The notes under the pieces: model-generated
The model's database searches: none
What the model saw: only the letters and a program-made list of their open reading frames with translations
Told to the model about the DNA's origin: nothing
Source of the DNA: CAZDYP01 sp964509505
Lineage (GTDB): Bacteria; Chloroflexota; Anaerolineae; JACRMK01
Assembly (NCBI GenBank): GCA_964509505.1
Contig: CAZDYP010000003.1
Span: forward strand, 7,905-71,904
Length of the DNA: 64,000 nt
Direction of reading: 5' to 3'
Shown: positions 26,531 to 34,330 of the stretch, one piece after another
Layout: each line of letters starts with the position of its first letter
How positions within the stretch are numbered: the first letter of the stretch is position 1
Position numbers and translations under genes: made by a program

Positions 26531-27402
26531 GCCAACCCTTGCAAACTCTTAATTGCTCCAAGTGTGGCGCGCCGTTGCCCCCAGGTTCAGTGGGCGATGT
26601 GACTTGCGAATTTTGCGGCACGGTCACACGCATCAAACCAGAACGCCTACGTCAGCCTGAGCTGACGACGATTATCGTCTCCCCTAATCCCATCGCCGAA
26701 ATAACCGCACGCTCGCGCGAGGCAGCGCGCACGCGTAATACAGGCGCGGGGCGTTGGTTGGGTTGTTTGATCTGGCTCATCCTGCTGAGTGGACTTGCTT
26801 ACTACTTCGGTTTAGAGCGGCTGACGAGCGTCGCGCAAGACATTCGCACAATCATCGAGCAACAAATCGGGGCACAAAGCGCCCCGACCTCACGCACGAC
26901 GACCAATGTGGTTGCTACACCCTCCGTCGTCGCTGTGGCGACCATCTCACGCGCCCGTCCCACCTCATCACTACCGGCCGTGCCCAATCCAACCAGCGAA
27001 GCAACACCAACCGATGCGCCCGCCCCAACCAACACACCGCGCCCTGCCCCGCCAACACGCACGCCCCCACCCATTGCGCCACCGACAACGAACAACAGCT
27101 GCACAGACCCACACAATATGTTTTTGTCGCCGCTCGACGGGCTGACGTTGCGTGGGCGCGTGAACATGAACAGCGATGTGAGCTTGAGCGGCTACGAGTA
27201 TTACAAGTTTGAGGTGCGTCCCGCTGGCGCTGGCGACGATGCGTGGCGCATGATCTATCGGCAGGATAATCCGATCAACGTGCGCATGACGTGGGACACG
27301 ACGACGATTGCGGCGGGACGTTACCAATTGCGCTTCGTGACCGTTGACCGCACGGGCAATTTTCCAGCGCCGTGCGTGATTACGGTGAACGTCGCGCGCT
27401 AA
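26527..27402 (+). CDS. Zinc-ribbon, membrane-anchored protein with Thr/Pro-rich linker
   Basis: 291 residues in four parts: a zinc ribbon (about 9-35, CSKCGAPL..CEFCGTV), one membrane helix (about 75-97, LGCLIWLILLSGLAYYFGL), a Thr/Pro/Ala linker (about 120-195) and a C-terminal beta domain of about 90 residues (YEYYKFEVRPAG..GRYQLRFVTVD) that looks like an Ig/fibronectin-type module. The zinc ribbon should be cytoplasmic and the beta domain outside. Function unknown. A 21-base palindrome (26867-26887) is embedded in frame just after the helix. It overlaps the PLP gene by four bases. Confidence 0.7.
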   Translation: MSQPLQTLNCSKCGAPLPPGSVGDVTCEFCGTVTRIKPERLRQPELTTIIVSPNPIAEITARSREAARTRNTGAGRWLGCLIWLILLSGLAYYFGLERLTSVAQDIRTIIEQQIGAQSAPTSRTTTNVVATPSVVAVATISRARPTSSLPAVPNPTSEATPTDAPAPTNTPRPAPPTRTPPPIAPPTTNNSCTDPHNMFLSPLDGLTLRGRVNMNSDVSLSGYEYYKFEVRPAGAGDDAWRMIYRQDNPINVRMTWDTTTIAAGRYQLRFVTVDRTGNFPAPCVITVNVAR

Positions 27403-27403
27403 A

Positions 27404-27440
27404 ACAAATCCGCGAGGAACTCGCGCCTCGCGGATTTTCG
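27404..27440. terminator. Bidirectional terminator between convergent genes
   Basis: AAATCCGCGAGG (27406-27417) pairs with CCTCGCGGATTT (27426-27437), with A-rich and T-rich flanks. It serves the zinc-ribbon gene and the RidA gene. Confidence 0.85.
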
Positions 27441-27447
27441 CTTGACC

Positions 27448-27933
27448 TCATTCTTCTTCTTTATACAGCTCCGATTCATCCACCTCGACAATCATCTCGA
27501 TTTCGACGGGAATGCCGCCGGGCAACGAGCCCATGCCTACCGCCGAGCGCGCATGGCGTCCTTGCTCGCCAAAAATTTCGACGAGCAAATCCGATGCGCC
27601 GTTGATGACCTTGGGATGTTCGGTGAAATCGGGCGCGGCGTTCACCATGCCCAACACTTTGACGATGCGGCGCACGTACGACAGCTCGCCAATCTCTACC
27701 TTCAAGGACGCGAGCATGTTCAACGCACATGACTGCGCGGCTTGGTAACCATCCTCAATCCTCAACTCCTCGCCCAGTTTACCGCGCCACCTCGCGCCGC
27801 CTTCGCGGTCTGGACCTGTGCCTGCCACATAAACCATATTGCCCGAGCGCACCGTCCGCACGTAGTTCGCAATCGGTTTGGGCGACGGCGGCAAGGTCAA
27901 GCCTTTGGCTGCAATTTTTTCTTCGGGTGTCAT
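27448..27933 (-). CDS. RidA superfamily protein
   Basis: 161 residues, longer than canonical RidA. Typical stretches are NMVYVAGTGPDR, a helix QSCALNMLASLK, VKVLGMVNAAPDF and the end GIPVEIEMIVEV. This resembles the YjgH/TdcF-side groups. In place of the usual TDxxxxxxRR it has APDFTEHPKVINGASDLLVE, so the deaminase arginine may be absent and the activity is uncertain. ATG 27933, a few bases after GGAGG, is preferred over ATG 27945. It lies between the PLP enzyme pair and ssnA, which makes enamine detoxification for that pathway plausible. Confidence 0.8.
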   Translation of the reverse strand: MTPEEKIAAKGLTLPPSPKPIANYVRTVRSGNMVYVAGTGPDREGGARWRGKLGEELRIEDGYQAAQSCALNMLASLKVEIGELSYVRRIVKVLGMVNAAPDFTEHPKVINGASDLLVEIFGEQGRHARSAVGMGSLPGGIPVEIEMIVEVDESELYKEEE

Positions 27934-28001
27934 TTCATCCTCCAAAAGAATGTGTGGCGCGATTATAGCCTACTTGCGCCGAACTCCTCAACATGCTAAA
28001 G

Positions 28002-28158
28002 TAACGTGAACTCGGGATAAGCCACGCAAAGGCAATGCGCGCGCACTGCAGCGCCCAGCCAACCTCCGTCGGCTGGCGCTGAACTCGCGCAGGCGGGTTT
28101 CGCAGTGAGTAGGCGCGATTGTCAATCGCCCGCAACCTTATCCCGCATTGACGTTAAA
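28002..28158. mobile_element. MITE-like structured element
   Basis: The left end AACGTGAACTCGGGATAAG matches the reverse complement of the right end CTTATCCCGCATTGACGTT, apart from five central bases. The inside holds further hairpins (GCGCCCAGCC..GGCTGGCGC). No coding capacity; it occupies most of the 27946-28300 spacer. The rest of that spacer (28190-28290) is a CACCAAG/CTTGGTG word-repeat. Confidence 0.5.
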
Positions 28159-28300
28159 GTAGCCATGTCTTGTAAACGCAATTTATTTTTTGAAAACCCA
28201 ACAACACCAAGCCGCAAAGAAATCACGAAGCGCACAAAAGAAAAATTGGGGTTCTCTTCATGAGCCTTTGTGACTTGGTGTTGAATTCGCCTATTCGACC

Positions 28301-28768
28301 ATGCAACCCGAAGACACCATCCTCGTCGCCATCATCAACAACGCGCGCGACTTCGTCATCGCGCGCGAAGCAGGCTGGTATCGCATTCCCAGTGAACGCG
28401 CGCCCGACGGCATCCACGCGCAATACCTCGCGTTCTATCAGACGAAAGCGTTTGGCGACGACGCCTTCGCGATTCATTACTACGCGCGCATCCTCGGCGT
28501 CGAGCTCGCCACCCGGCGCGAGCTCTTTCCCGATGAGCCTGACCATCCGCGCGCCAACCACACCTACTACAAAATTTTGCTTGGTCCCCTCGTGCGCTTG
28601 CCCCATCCCATCATCAGCCGCAAGTGGCGACGCCTCACCTTTCTGGTCACGACAGGCGAGCGTTTTCAAAATGCGTGGGAACTCAACGATCTTGTGTTGA
28701 ATGCGTCGGAAGAGGAGGTGGTGTGGCGCGCGATTCGGGATTTAGGGAAGGAAGAGGAGGAAGAATAA
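28301..28768 (+). CDS. Hypothetical protein (conserved-looking, 155 aa)
   Basis: Unrecognised function. It reads like a compact alpha/beta protein without signal or membrane helix: DTILVAIINNARDFVIAREA, YLAFYQTKAFG, IHYYARILGV, then HTYYKILLGPLVRL and LTFLVTTGERFQNAWELNDL, ending in a Glu-rich tail. The start ATG 28301 fits the first strand. The stop shares a base with the ssnA start, so the two are co-translated. Confidence 0.65.
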   Translation: MQPEDTILVAIINNARDFVIAREAGWYRIPSERAPDGIHAQYLAFYQTKAFGDDAFAIHYYARILGVELATRRELFPDEPDHPRANHTYYKILLGPLVRLPHPIISRKWRRLTFLVTTGERFQNAWELNDLVLNASEEEVVWRAIRDLGKEEEEE

Positions 28769-30153
28769 TGCTCATCACACACGGTACGCTCATCACCTTC
28801 GGCCCTGCGCCGCGTGTTGTCGTGGATGGAGCGTTACACATCAGCGATGACACGATTGACGACATCGGCGCGACGGGCGAACTCGCAGCGCGTTATCCCA
28901 ACGACCCGCAACTCGACGCGCGTGGGCAGCTCGTCATGCCTGCAAATATCTGTAGCCACACACATTTCTACGGCGCGTTTGCGCGCGGCATGGCGTTGCG
29001 CGGCGAGCCGCCAAAAAATTTTGTGGAGATTCTCGAAAAATTGTGGTGGCGTTTGGATCGTGCGTTGTTGCTGGAAGACATTCGCTACTCCGCGCTCGCC
29101 TGTTTGGTGGATGCAATTCGGCACGGGACGACGTGCTTGATTGATCACCACGCCAGTCCCACTGAGATTGATGGCTCGCTCGACGTGATTGCAGAGGCGG
29201 CGCAGCTCGCGGGTGTGCGCGTCGCGTGCGCGTACGAAGTGACCGACCGCAACGGCGCAGCGGGCGCGCAGGCAGGCATCGCGGAGAACGTGCGGTTCAT
29301 CACCGCGCAGCAAAAAAATCCACACCCGCTCATCGGCGCGTCGTTCGGTCTTCATGCGTCGTTTACCATTTCAGAACGCACGCTGGAGCAATGCGTCAAC
29401 GCCGCCAAGAGCGTGAACAGCGGCTTTCATGTGCACGTCGCGGAAGATAAAGCCGACCAAGCCGACAGTCTCAAAAAGTATGACCTGCGCGTCGTCGAGC
29501 GGTTTGAGCGAGCCAAGGTGTTAAGCGCGCGCACGATTGCCGCGCATTGTGTTCATCTGGACGCGTATGAGATGGACGCATTGCGTGAGACGCAAACGAA
29601 AGTGACGCATCAACCACGCTCGAACATGAACAACGCCGTGGGCGCGCAAGATTCACTTGCGCTGTTGAAGCGCGGCATTTGCGTCGGCTTAGGCAACGAT
29701 GGCTTCTCGAACAATATGTTCGCGGAGATGAAAGCGGCATACTTAATGCACCAACATCACAAGGGCAACCCGCGTGTGACGCCATTCGCTGAATCAGCGA
29801 ATGGCACAGCGCCAGAACGCGCTTCGCGTTCTGGCGTGGGCGCGGATCAAGTCATGCAGATGGCCGTGACGAACAACGCGGCGATTGCGAAGCTGTTCTG
29901 GGCGAAGCCGTTGGGCGAGCTGACGATTGGCGCATATGCGGACCTCATCCTGCTCGACTATGCGCCCATTACGTCATTGAGCGAAGGCAATTTACCATGG
30001 CACATCATCTTCGGCGTGGATGGTTCGCACGTGACGACGACCATTTGCGGCGGCAAGGTGTTGATGCAAGATCGCAAACTGTTGACGTTGGATGAGCTGG
30101 AGATTGCAGCGAAGGCGCGCGAGCGCGCAGAGAAAGTGTGGGCGCGTATGTAA
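28768..30153 (+). CDS. ssnA: SsnA-type aminohydrolase (metal-dependent amidohydrolase)
   Basis: 461 residues. Metal ligands of a mononuclear amidohydrolase are visible: HTH in CSHTHFYGAF, then HHA, HVHVAED, AAHCVHLD and the aspartate in GLGNDGFSNNMF. The text LWWRLDRALL, GTTCLIDHHASP and VTHQPRSNMNNAVG matches E. coli SsnA, a putative chlorohydrolase/aminohydrolase of the yge cluster. Residues about 338-357 are encoded by two adjacent palindromes (29781-29805, 29811-29835) inserted in frame where relatives have a short loop. RBS GAGGAGG precedes ATG 28768. Confidence 0.85.
   Translation: MLITHGTLITFGPAPRVVVDGALHISDDTIDDIGATGELAARYPNDPQLDARGQLVMPANICSHTHFYGAFARGMALRGEPPKNFVEILEKLWWRLDRALLLEDIRYSALACLVDAIRHGTTCLIDHHASPTEIDGSLDVIAEAAQLAGVRVACAYEVTDRNGAAGAQAGIAENVRFITAQQKNPHPLIGASFGLHASFTISERTLEQCVNAAKSVNSGFHVHVAEDKADQADSLKKYDLRVVERFERAKVLSARTIAAHCVHLDAYEMDALRETQTKVTHQPRSNMNNAVGAQDSLALLKRGICVGLGNDGFSNNMFAEMKAAYLMHQHHKGNPRVTPFAESANGTAPERASRSGVGADQVMQMAVTNNAAIAKLFWAKPLGELTIGAYADLILLDYAPITSLSEGNLPWHIIFGVDGSHVTTTICGGKVLMQDRKLLTLDELEIAAKARERAEKVWARM
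29781..29835. repeat. Two adjacent palindromes inside ssnA
   Basis: 29781-29805 reads GCCATTCGCTGA-A-TCAGCGAATGGC with 12-base arms. 29811-29835 reads GCCAGAACGCG-CTT-CGCGTTCTGGC with 11-base arms. Both are read in frame. Confidence 0.9.
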
Positions 30154-30172
30154 TGGAAATTGCCAACCCGCT

Positions 30173-31357
30173 CTACGGTCTCGTCGCCGCTTGCACCGCT
30201 TGATACACAGGCTTGGGGAGGAACTGGGGGGTTACAAAAGAGAAGTAATCGTGAAAGTTGTGCTGTTCAGCAGGAAAACGGAACGCCCACAGCGCAACCA
30301 GCTGACACCATGCCCACTCGTGCTGCGCGAGCTGATAGGCGCGCACGGTATATGCGACGCGCTGCGCAGGGCGCACGGCAAACGTCCAACGGGGATGATC
30401 GTTCCAACCGCCTTCGGTGATGAAGGCGGTTTTCTGTTCATCGTCGTGTTCCACCATGATGGCGCGCAACAACTCCGCTCGGCGGAAGTTGAGCGCATCA
30501 GCAGCTGGCGACGCCTCGGCGGGTGCGCGCAGCCCATAGGCATGAATCGCCAACGCATCAAACACATTGCGTGCGCCTGCCGCGTACATAGCGCGCAAAT
30601 AATCAAGGTCGGACAGGGCGCGCGCATGGTCTGGTTCAACCGTAGGCGACAGCGCGCCCGCCAACACGACGATACTGGGATCGGCTTCTTTCGCGCGACG
30701 ATAGGCGACGCGCAACAAGCGTGTATAGGCGGCGGGGTCGGGTGGGCGTCCTCCCCATTCGTTGGTGAGATTCGGTTCGTTCCAAACTTGCAAATGGCGC
30801 ACGCGGCCCCTGAAATGGCGCACGAAGGCAAACACAAAATCGCCATAGTCCGCATAGCGTTCGGGCCCAAGCAATTGCGATGGCGAGTTGGCGGGGCGCG
30901 CCCAATCAGGCACCAAATCAAGGCGCGCAATGATCGTCAACCCTTGCGCGCGCGCATGATTCACCACCATATCCGCATGGGCAAAATCGTAACGCCCTTT
31001 TGCGGGTTCGGAGTACGCCCATGGAAAATACTCGACGATCCACGATGCGCCCATTTCGCGCACCATTTGTAACGTGCGCTGCACTTTCCATTCTTCCACT
31101 TCATCGGTGAGGCGTGTATGCACGCCAACTTTTGGATTGTTCGTAATGACAGTCTGTGGCGGCCCAACATACGTGAGTGGTCGCGGGGGCGCAAGGACAA
31201 TGGCGAGGCAGCCGATAAGCAGGAAAAAGGAAATAAGGGGAAATAAGGGAAAATCAGCGACTCCAGGTCGCACTGATATATTTCCTCTTATTTCCTCTAA
31301 GGCTAAAGCATCGCTGCGCTGTTTCCTTTTCAAAGTGTCGCGTTTATGCGAGTCCAT
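30173..31357 (-). CDS. Membrane-anchored glycoside hydrolase (clan GH-A, GH39/GH5-like)
   Basis: 394 residues. A signal-anchor helix (LFPLISFFLLIGCLAIVLA) lies at about 38-56, so the enzyme faces outward. The TIM-barrel pattern includes MVREMGASWIVEYFPWAYSE, the acid/base in QVWNEPNLTNEW and a nucleophile candidate in AFITEGGWND near the end. This fits clan GH-A enzymes on polysaccharides; the substrate is unknown. Residues about 21-40 (EEIRGNISVRPGVADFPLF) are encoded by a word-repeat with an inverted partner (about 31223-31318), so the N-terminus may be repeat-derived. It overlaps the upstream reductase stop by 14 bases. Confidence 0.78.
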   Translation of the reverse strand: MDSHKRDTLKRKQRSDALALEEIRGNISVRPGVADFPLFPLISFFLLIGCLAIVLAPPRPLTYVGPPQTVITNNPKVGVHTRLTDEVEEWKVQRTLQMVREMGASWIVEYFPWAYSEPAKGRYDFAHADMVVNHARAQGLTIIARLDLVPDWARPANSPSQLLGPERYADYGDFVFAFVRHFRGRVRHLQVWNEPNLTNEWGGRPPDPAAYTRLLRVAYRRAKEADPSIVVLAGALSPTVEPDHARALSDLDYLRAMYAAGARNVFDALAIHAYGLRAPAEASPAADALNFRRAELLRAIMVEHDDEQKTAFITEGGWNDHPRWTFAVRPAQRVAYTVRAYQLAQHEWAWCQLVALWAFRFPAEQHNFHDYFSFVTPQFLPKPVYQAVQAATRP

Positions 31358-32753
31358 TCTTGCGCGCCAATGCTTCTAGCATCTCTTCGACGCGACTGAA
31401 CTTCACGCGCGGGCGACTCTGCGGTTTGCCTTTCGCGGTTTCAAGTTGGTCAAGGATTTGCCAATCTTGATATGAGACGACCGGCGGGCAGCGTTCTTTG
31501 AGGAACGATTCTAATGCGTGCGGGTCAGCCTGTGCGTCTGCCACAGGGTTGAGGGTCGGCACATCGCTCAACAACGCTTCGACCGTTTCGACCGCATCGG
31601 GCTTGTTGGTGCCAATCACGCCTGTTGGACCGCGTTTCGCCCAACCAACGACGTATTTGCCGACCAGGGGCTGCCTAGTCTGCGGATCAATGATGCGCCC
31701 TTGCTGATTGGGAATAGTGCCGCTGCGCGCATCATACGGCACGTCGGGTAACGGCAGACCCTTGTAACCGATGGAGCGAAAGATAATATCAACGGGCAAG
31801 GTCTCGAAAATACCTTTGCCTTGCGCTTGCAACACGCCGCTCGTATTGGGTTTTAGTTCGTTGTGTTCGATGCGCACCTGTTGCACACGTCCATCGCCCA
31901 TCAACGCGATGGGCGACACCAGAAACCGTAAGACGATTTGGCGAGGCTTGCCCGTACGCGCGCGTCGCATGTATTGCTTCAACATTTCGACATTGCGAAT
32001 CGCTTCACCGTTAGCGTGCAACATCGCTAAACTATGCGAATCCAATTCCAATTCGGACGGCGCGACTACGACCTCCGCATTTTGAATTTCGCCGAACTCG
32101 CGCAATTCGGCATGGGTGAAGGCGGCTTGCGCGGGCCCGCGTCGTCCCAGCATGTAAACCGTCTTGATGCGACTCGTCCGCAAGACGTCGAGCGCGTGGT
32201 CGGCGATGTCGGTGGTCATCAATTCTTCAGGCGACTTCGCAAGAATCCGCACCACATCCATTGCCACGTTGCCGTTGCCAACGACGACGGCAGACTCGGC
32301 GTGAGCTAAGTCGAATTGCAAATCACGATAATCGGGATGCGCGTTATACCAGCCGACGAACTCCGTCGCTGAATGGCTGCCCGCCAGATTTTCGCCAGGG
32401 ATGCCCAGCTGTCGGTCCGACGATGCGCCCGTGGCATAGATGAGCGCGTCGTAAAAACGACACAATTCAGCTCGTGTGATGTCCTTGCCATAGGTTAGGT
32501 TGCCAAAGAAACGCACGCGCGGATCCGCCGACGTTTTTTGATAGACCCGAATGACGTTTTTGATTTTTTCATGATCAGGCGCGACGCCATAACGCACCAG
32601 ACCAAACGGCGCAGGCAATTTTTCAAGGATGTCTATTGAAACCTGCACGGCGCTCTGACCAATCAATGCGCCTGCGGCATAATAGCCCGAGGGCCCCGCG
32701 CCGATGATCGCCACGCGCAAGGGGCGGGCGGTTGTGCCTAATGAGTTGTTCAC
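31344..32753 (-). CDS. Ferredoxin-NADP+ reductase, adrenodoxin reductase/FprA-like
   Basis: 469 residues, FAD-dependent. The FAD dinucleotide fold is RVAIIGAGPSGYYAAGAL at the start, APDHEKIKNV is the family's conserved contact region, the NADP site is VVVGNGNVAMDVVRIL, and the late GWAKRGPTGVIGTNK is typical of adrenodoxin reductase-like enzymes. It moves electrons between NADPH and ferredoxin. Candidate clients in the window are the cytochrome P450 (13781) and aldehyde:ferredoxin oxidoreductase (61190). It is transcribed with the glycoside hydrolase gene that overlaps its end. Confidence 0.9.
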   Translation of the reverse strand: MNNSLGTTARPLRVAIIGAGPSGYYAAGALIGQSAVQVSIDILEKLPAPFGLVRYGVAPDHEKIKNVIRVYQKTSADPRVRFFGNLTYGKDITRAELCRFYDALIYATGASSDRQLGIPGENLAGSHSATEFVGWYNAHPDYRDLQFDLAHAESAVVVGNGNVAMDVVRILAKSPEELMTTDIADHALDVLRTSRIKTVYMLGRRGPAQAAFTHAELREFGEIQNAEVVVAPSELELDSHSLAMLHANGEAIRNVEMLKQYMRRARTGKPRQIVLRFLVSPIALMGDGRVQQVRIEHNELKPNTSGVLQAQGKGIFETLPVDIIFRSIGYKGLPLPDVPYDARSGTIPNQQGRIIDPQTRQPLVGKYVVGWAKRGPTGVIGTNKPDAVETVEALLSDVPTLNPVADAQADPHALESFLKERCPPVVSYQDWQILDQLETAKGKPQSRPRVKFSRVEEMLEALARKNGLA

Positions 32754-32844
32754 GACGATTGACCTCGCAACAAAGTGTTACCCCTCCATCGCCGAAAATT
32801 CTACTTGGCGCATCGCAACGTGTCAAAGACATAAGTCACACAAT

Positions 32845-33099
32845 TTATTTCTCCAGCAACATCTCGACGCCATCCCAATCAGGCGGCGCCTCATGCATAC
32901 AATAAAATTCTGCTTGCTCACGATAATAGGCAGCGGCGGAGTCGTGGGAAGGTTGTTGTAACACGCGCGCGAACAGCGCTTGTAGCGCCATGATGCCATC
33001 GCCCATGGATTTATCAATGAAGCCATGATGCTCGCGAATGAGTGGGCTGATGCCGCAGGGTGTCCAGTGTAGCAAAGGCGCCAGGTCCCGAGGTTTCAC
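32845..33099 (-). pseudogene. Remnant with class III nucleotide cyclase fragment
   Basis: An 84-codon frame in which the middle, PLIREHHGFIDKSMGDGIMA, is unmistakably the second metal-binding segment of class III adenylate/guanylate cyclases (normally ..GFIDKYIGDAIMA). The sequence before and after it is not cyclase-like; it runs on into QPSHDSAAAYYREQAEFY. It looks like a deletion that fused a cyclase piece with the tail of another or the same large regulator. Too short to be active. Confidence 0.5.
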
Positions 33100-33232
33100 T
33101 GAGTACCTCAGCGAAGCAGGCTCAAGCGACGAAGCCTTGAGCGATTGATAATGAAGTCACACTCACCAAAACTACCTGCACAAACCAATTGTTGACGCGG
33201 ATTCCACTTGGCGCAAGGGGATGTGTCAATGA

Positions 33233-33283
33233 GAAAAAGCAAACCCGTTGTCTCTCTCATAATGACAACGGGTTTGCTTTTCC
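33233..33283. terminator. Strong bidirectional terminator after thrB
   Basis: AAAAGCAAACCCGTTGT pairs over 17 bases with ACAACGGGTTTGCTTTT around a 13-base loop. It ends the thrC-thrB transcript on the minus strand. Confidence 0.88.
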
Positions 33284-33292
33284 TCCCCTCAC

Positions 33293-34192
33293 TTATTCAA
33301 TCCGCGCTCCTTGCGACTCCCCTTCTAACACCACCACATGCCCGCGCTGTCCCGCCTCATCCGCCGCATGTTGCATCGCCGTTGCGACATCATCATAGGA
33401 TGCATCGGCAAGCGCAGCGATGCTCGAGCCTGCGCCACTGAGGAACGCGCCGCGCGCGCCTGCTTGTAACGCTGCCGTCATGATTTCATTGAAGCCTGTG
33501 ATCAGCGGCGCGCGATACGGTTGATGGATACGGTCTTGTGTCGCAAGCCGCAGCACATCGAAGCGCCCTTGTGTGATGCCCGCCACGAACAACGCGGCGC
33601 GCCCTACGTTGAACACCGCATCCGCACGCGAAAATTCTTTTGGGACCACCGCACGCGCTTTCGCCGTCGGCAACGGCGCATCGGGCACATAGACGATGCA
33701 ACGCAGCGTCGTGGGCCATGGCACTTTGATGGCAATGGGCTTCTCGCCGTCCACATTCACGACACACAAGCCGCCAAGCAACGCAGGCGCGACGTTGTCG
33801 GGATGGCCTTCGATCTCAACTGCGAGCTTCAATAGCTCATCGGGTGGTAACGCATCGCCGTAAAAATGATTCGCGGCGAGCAAGCCACCCACGGCTGCCG
33901 CCGCACTGCTGCCGAGACCGCGCGCTAATGGGATGCGATTACGCATTAGCAAGCGCACGACAGGCAATGGTTTGCCGATAGCTTCACACGCCAGCTGCAT
34001 CGCGCGCACGACGCGGTTAGTTTCATCGCGTGGCAAGGTCGCTGCGCCGTCGCCTTCAATCGTCAACGTCAGCGCCGACGCTGCTTCCACGCGCACGATG
34101 TTATACAACCCCAACGCCAACCCCAAACAATCGAAGCCCGCGCCAAGGTTGGCAGTGGTCGCAGGGACTTGCACGGTGAAATTTTTGGACAA
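33293..34192 (-). CDS. thrB: Homoserine kinase (GHMP family)
   Basis: 299 residues. VPATTANLGAGFDCLGLALG at the start and the ATP-binding GHMP motif PLARGLGSSAAAAVGG near residue 90 identify ThrB; GAFLSGAGSSIAAL is the third GHMP motif. It converts homoserine to O-phosphohomoserine, the substrate of the threonine synthase encoded just upstream on the same strand. The start appears to be TTG at 34192: a stop lies 27 bases upstream in frame, no ATG fits, and GGAG sits eight bases ahead. Confidence 0.92.
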   Translation of the reverse strand: MSKNFTVQVPATTANLGAGFDCLGLALGLYNIVRVEAASALTLTIEGDGAATLPRDETNRVVRAMQLACEAIGKPLPVVRLLMRNRIPLARGLGSSAAAAVGGLLAANHFYGDALPPDELLKLAVEIEGHPDNVAPALLGGLCVVNVDGEKPIAIKVPWPTTLRCIVYVPDAPLPTAKARAVVPKEFSRADAVFNVGRAALFVAGITQGRFDVLRLATQDRIHQPYRAPLITGFNEIMTAALQAGARGAFLSGAGSSIAALADASYDDVATAMQHAADEAGQRGHVVVLEGESQGARIE

Positions 34193-34215
34193 CCATTCGC
34201 TCCATTGATTAACTC

Positions 34216-34326
34216 AAGATGCAGGATACAGGATACAGGATACAGGATACAGGATGCAAGATGCAGGATACAGGATGCAGGATGCACCATAAGGCTCATC
34301 TTGCATCTTGCATCTTGCATCTTGTA
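34216..34326. repeat. Tandem/inverted word-repeat (AGGATACAGGATAC / CATCTTGCATCTTG)
   Basis: About four copies of ACAGGAT and several GCAGGAT copies are followed by three copies of CATCTTG in the opposite sense. It lies between thrC and thrB. It is not a CRISPR array: there are no unique spacers. Confidence 0.75.
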
Positions 34327-34330
34327 TCGC

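Noticed and set aside
30092..31072. A 326-codon plus-strand frame opposite the glycoside hydrolase
   Set aside because: No domain, and it overlaps the ssnA end; the minus strand has NEPN and signal-anchor features.
34216..34326. Regular AGGATACAGGATACAGG repeats looked like a miniature CRISPR array
   Set aside because: Units are 7-8 bases with no unique spacers, and half are inverted; no cas genes are near.
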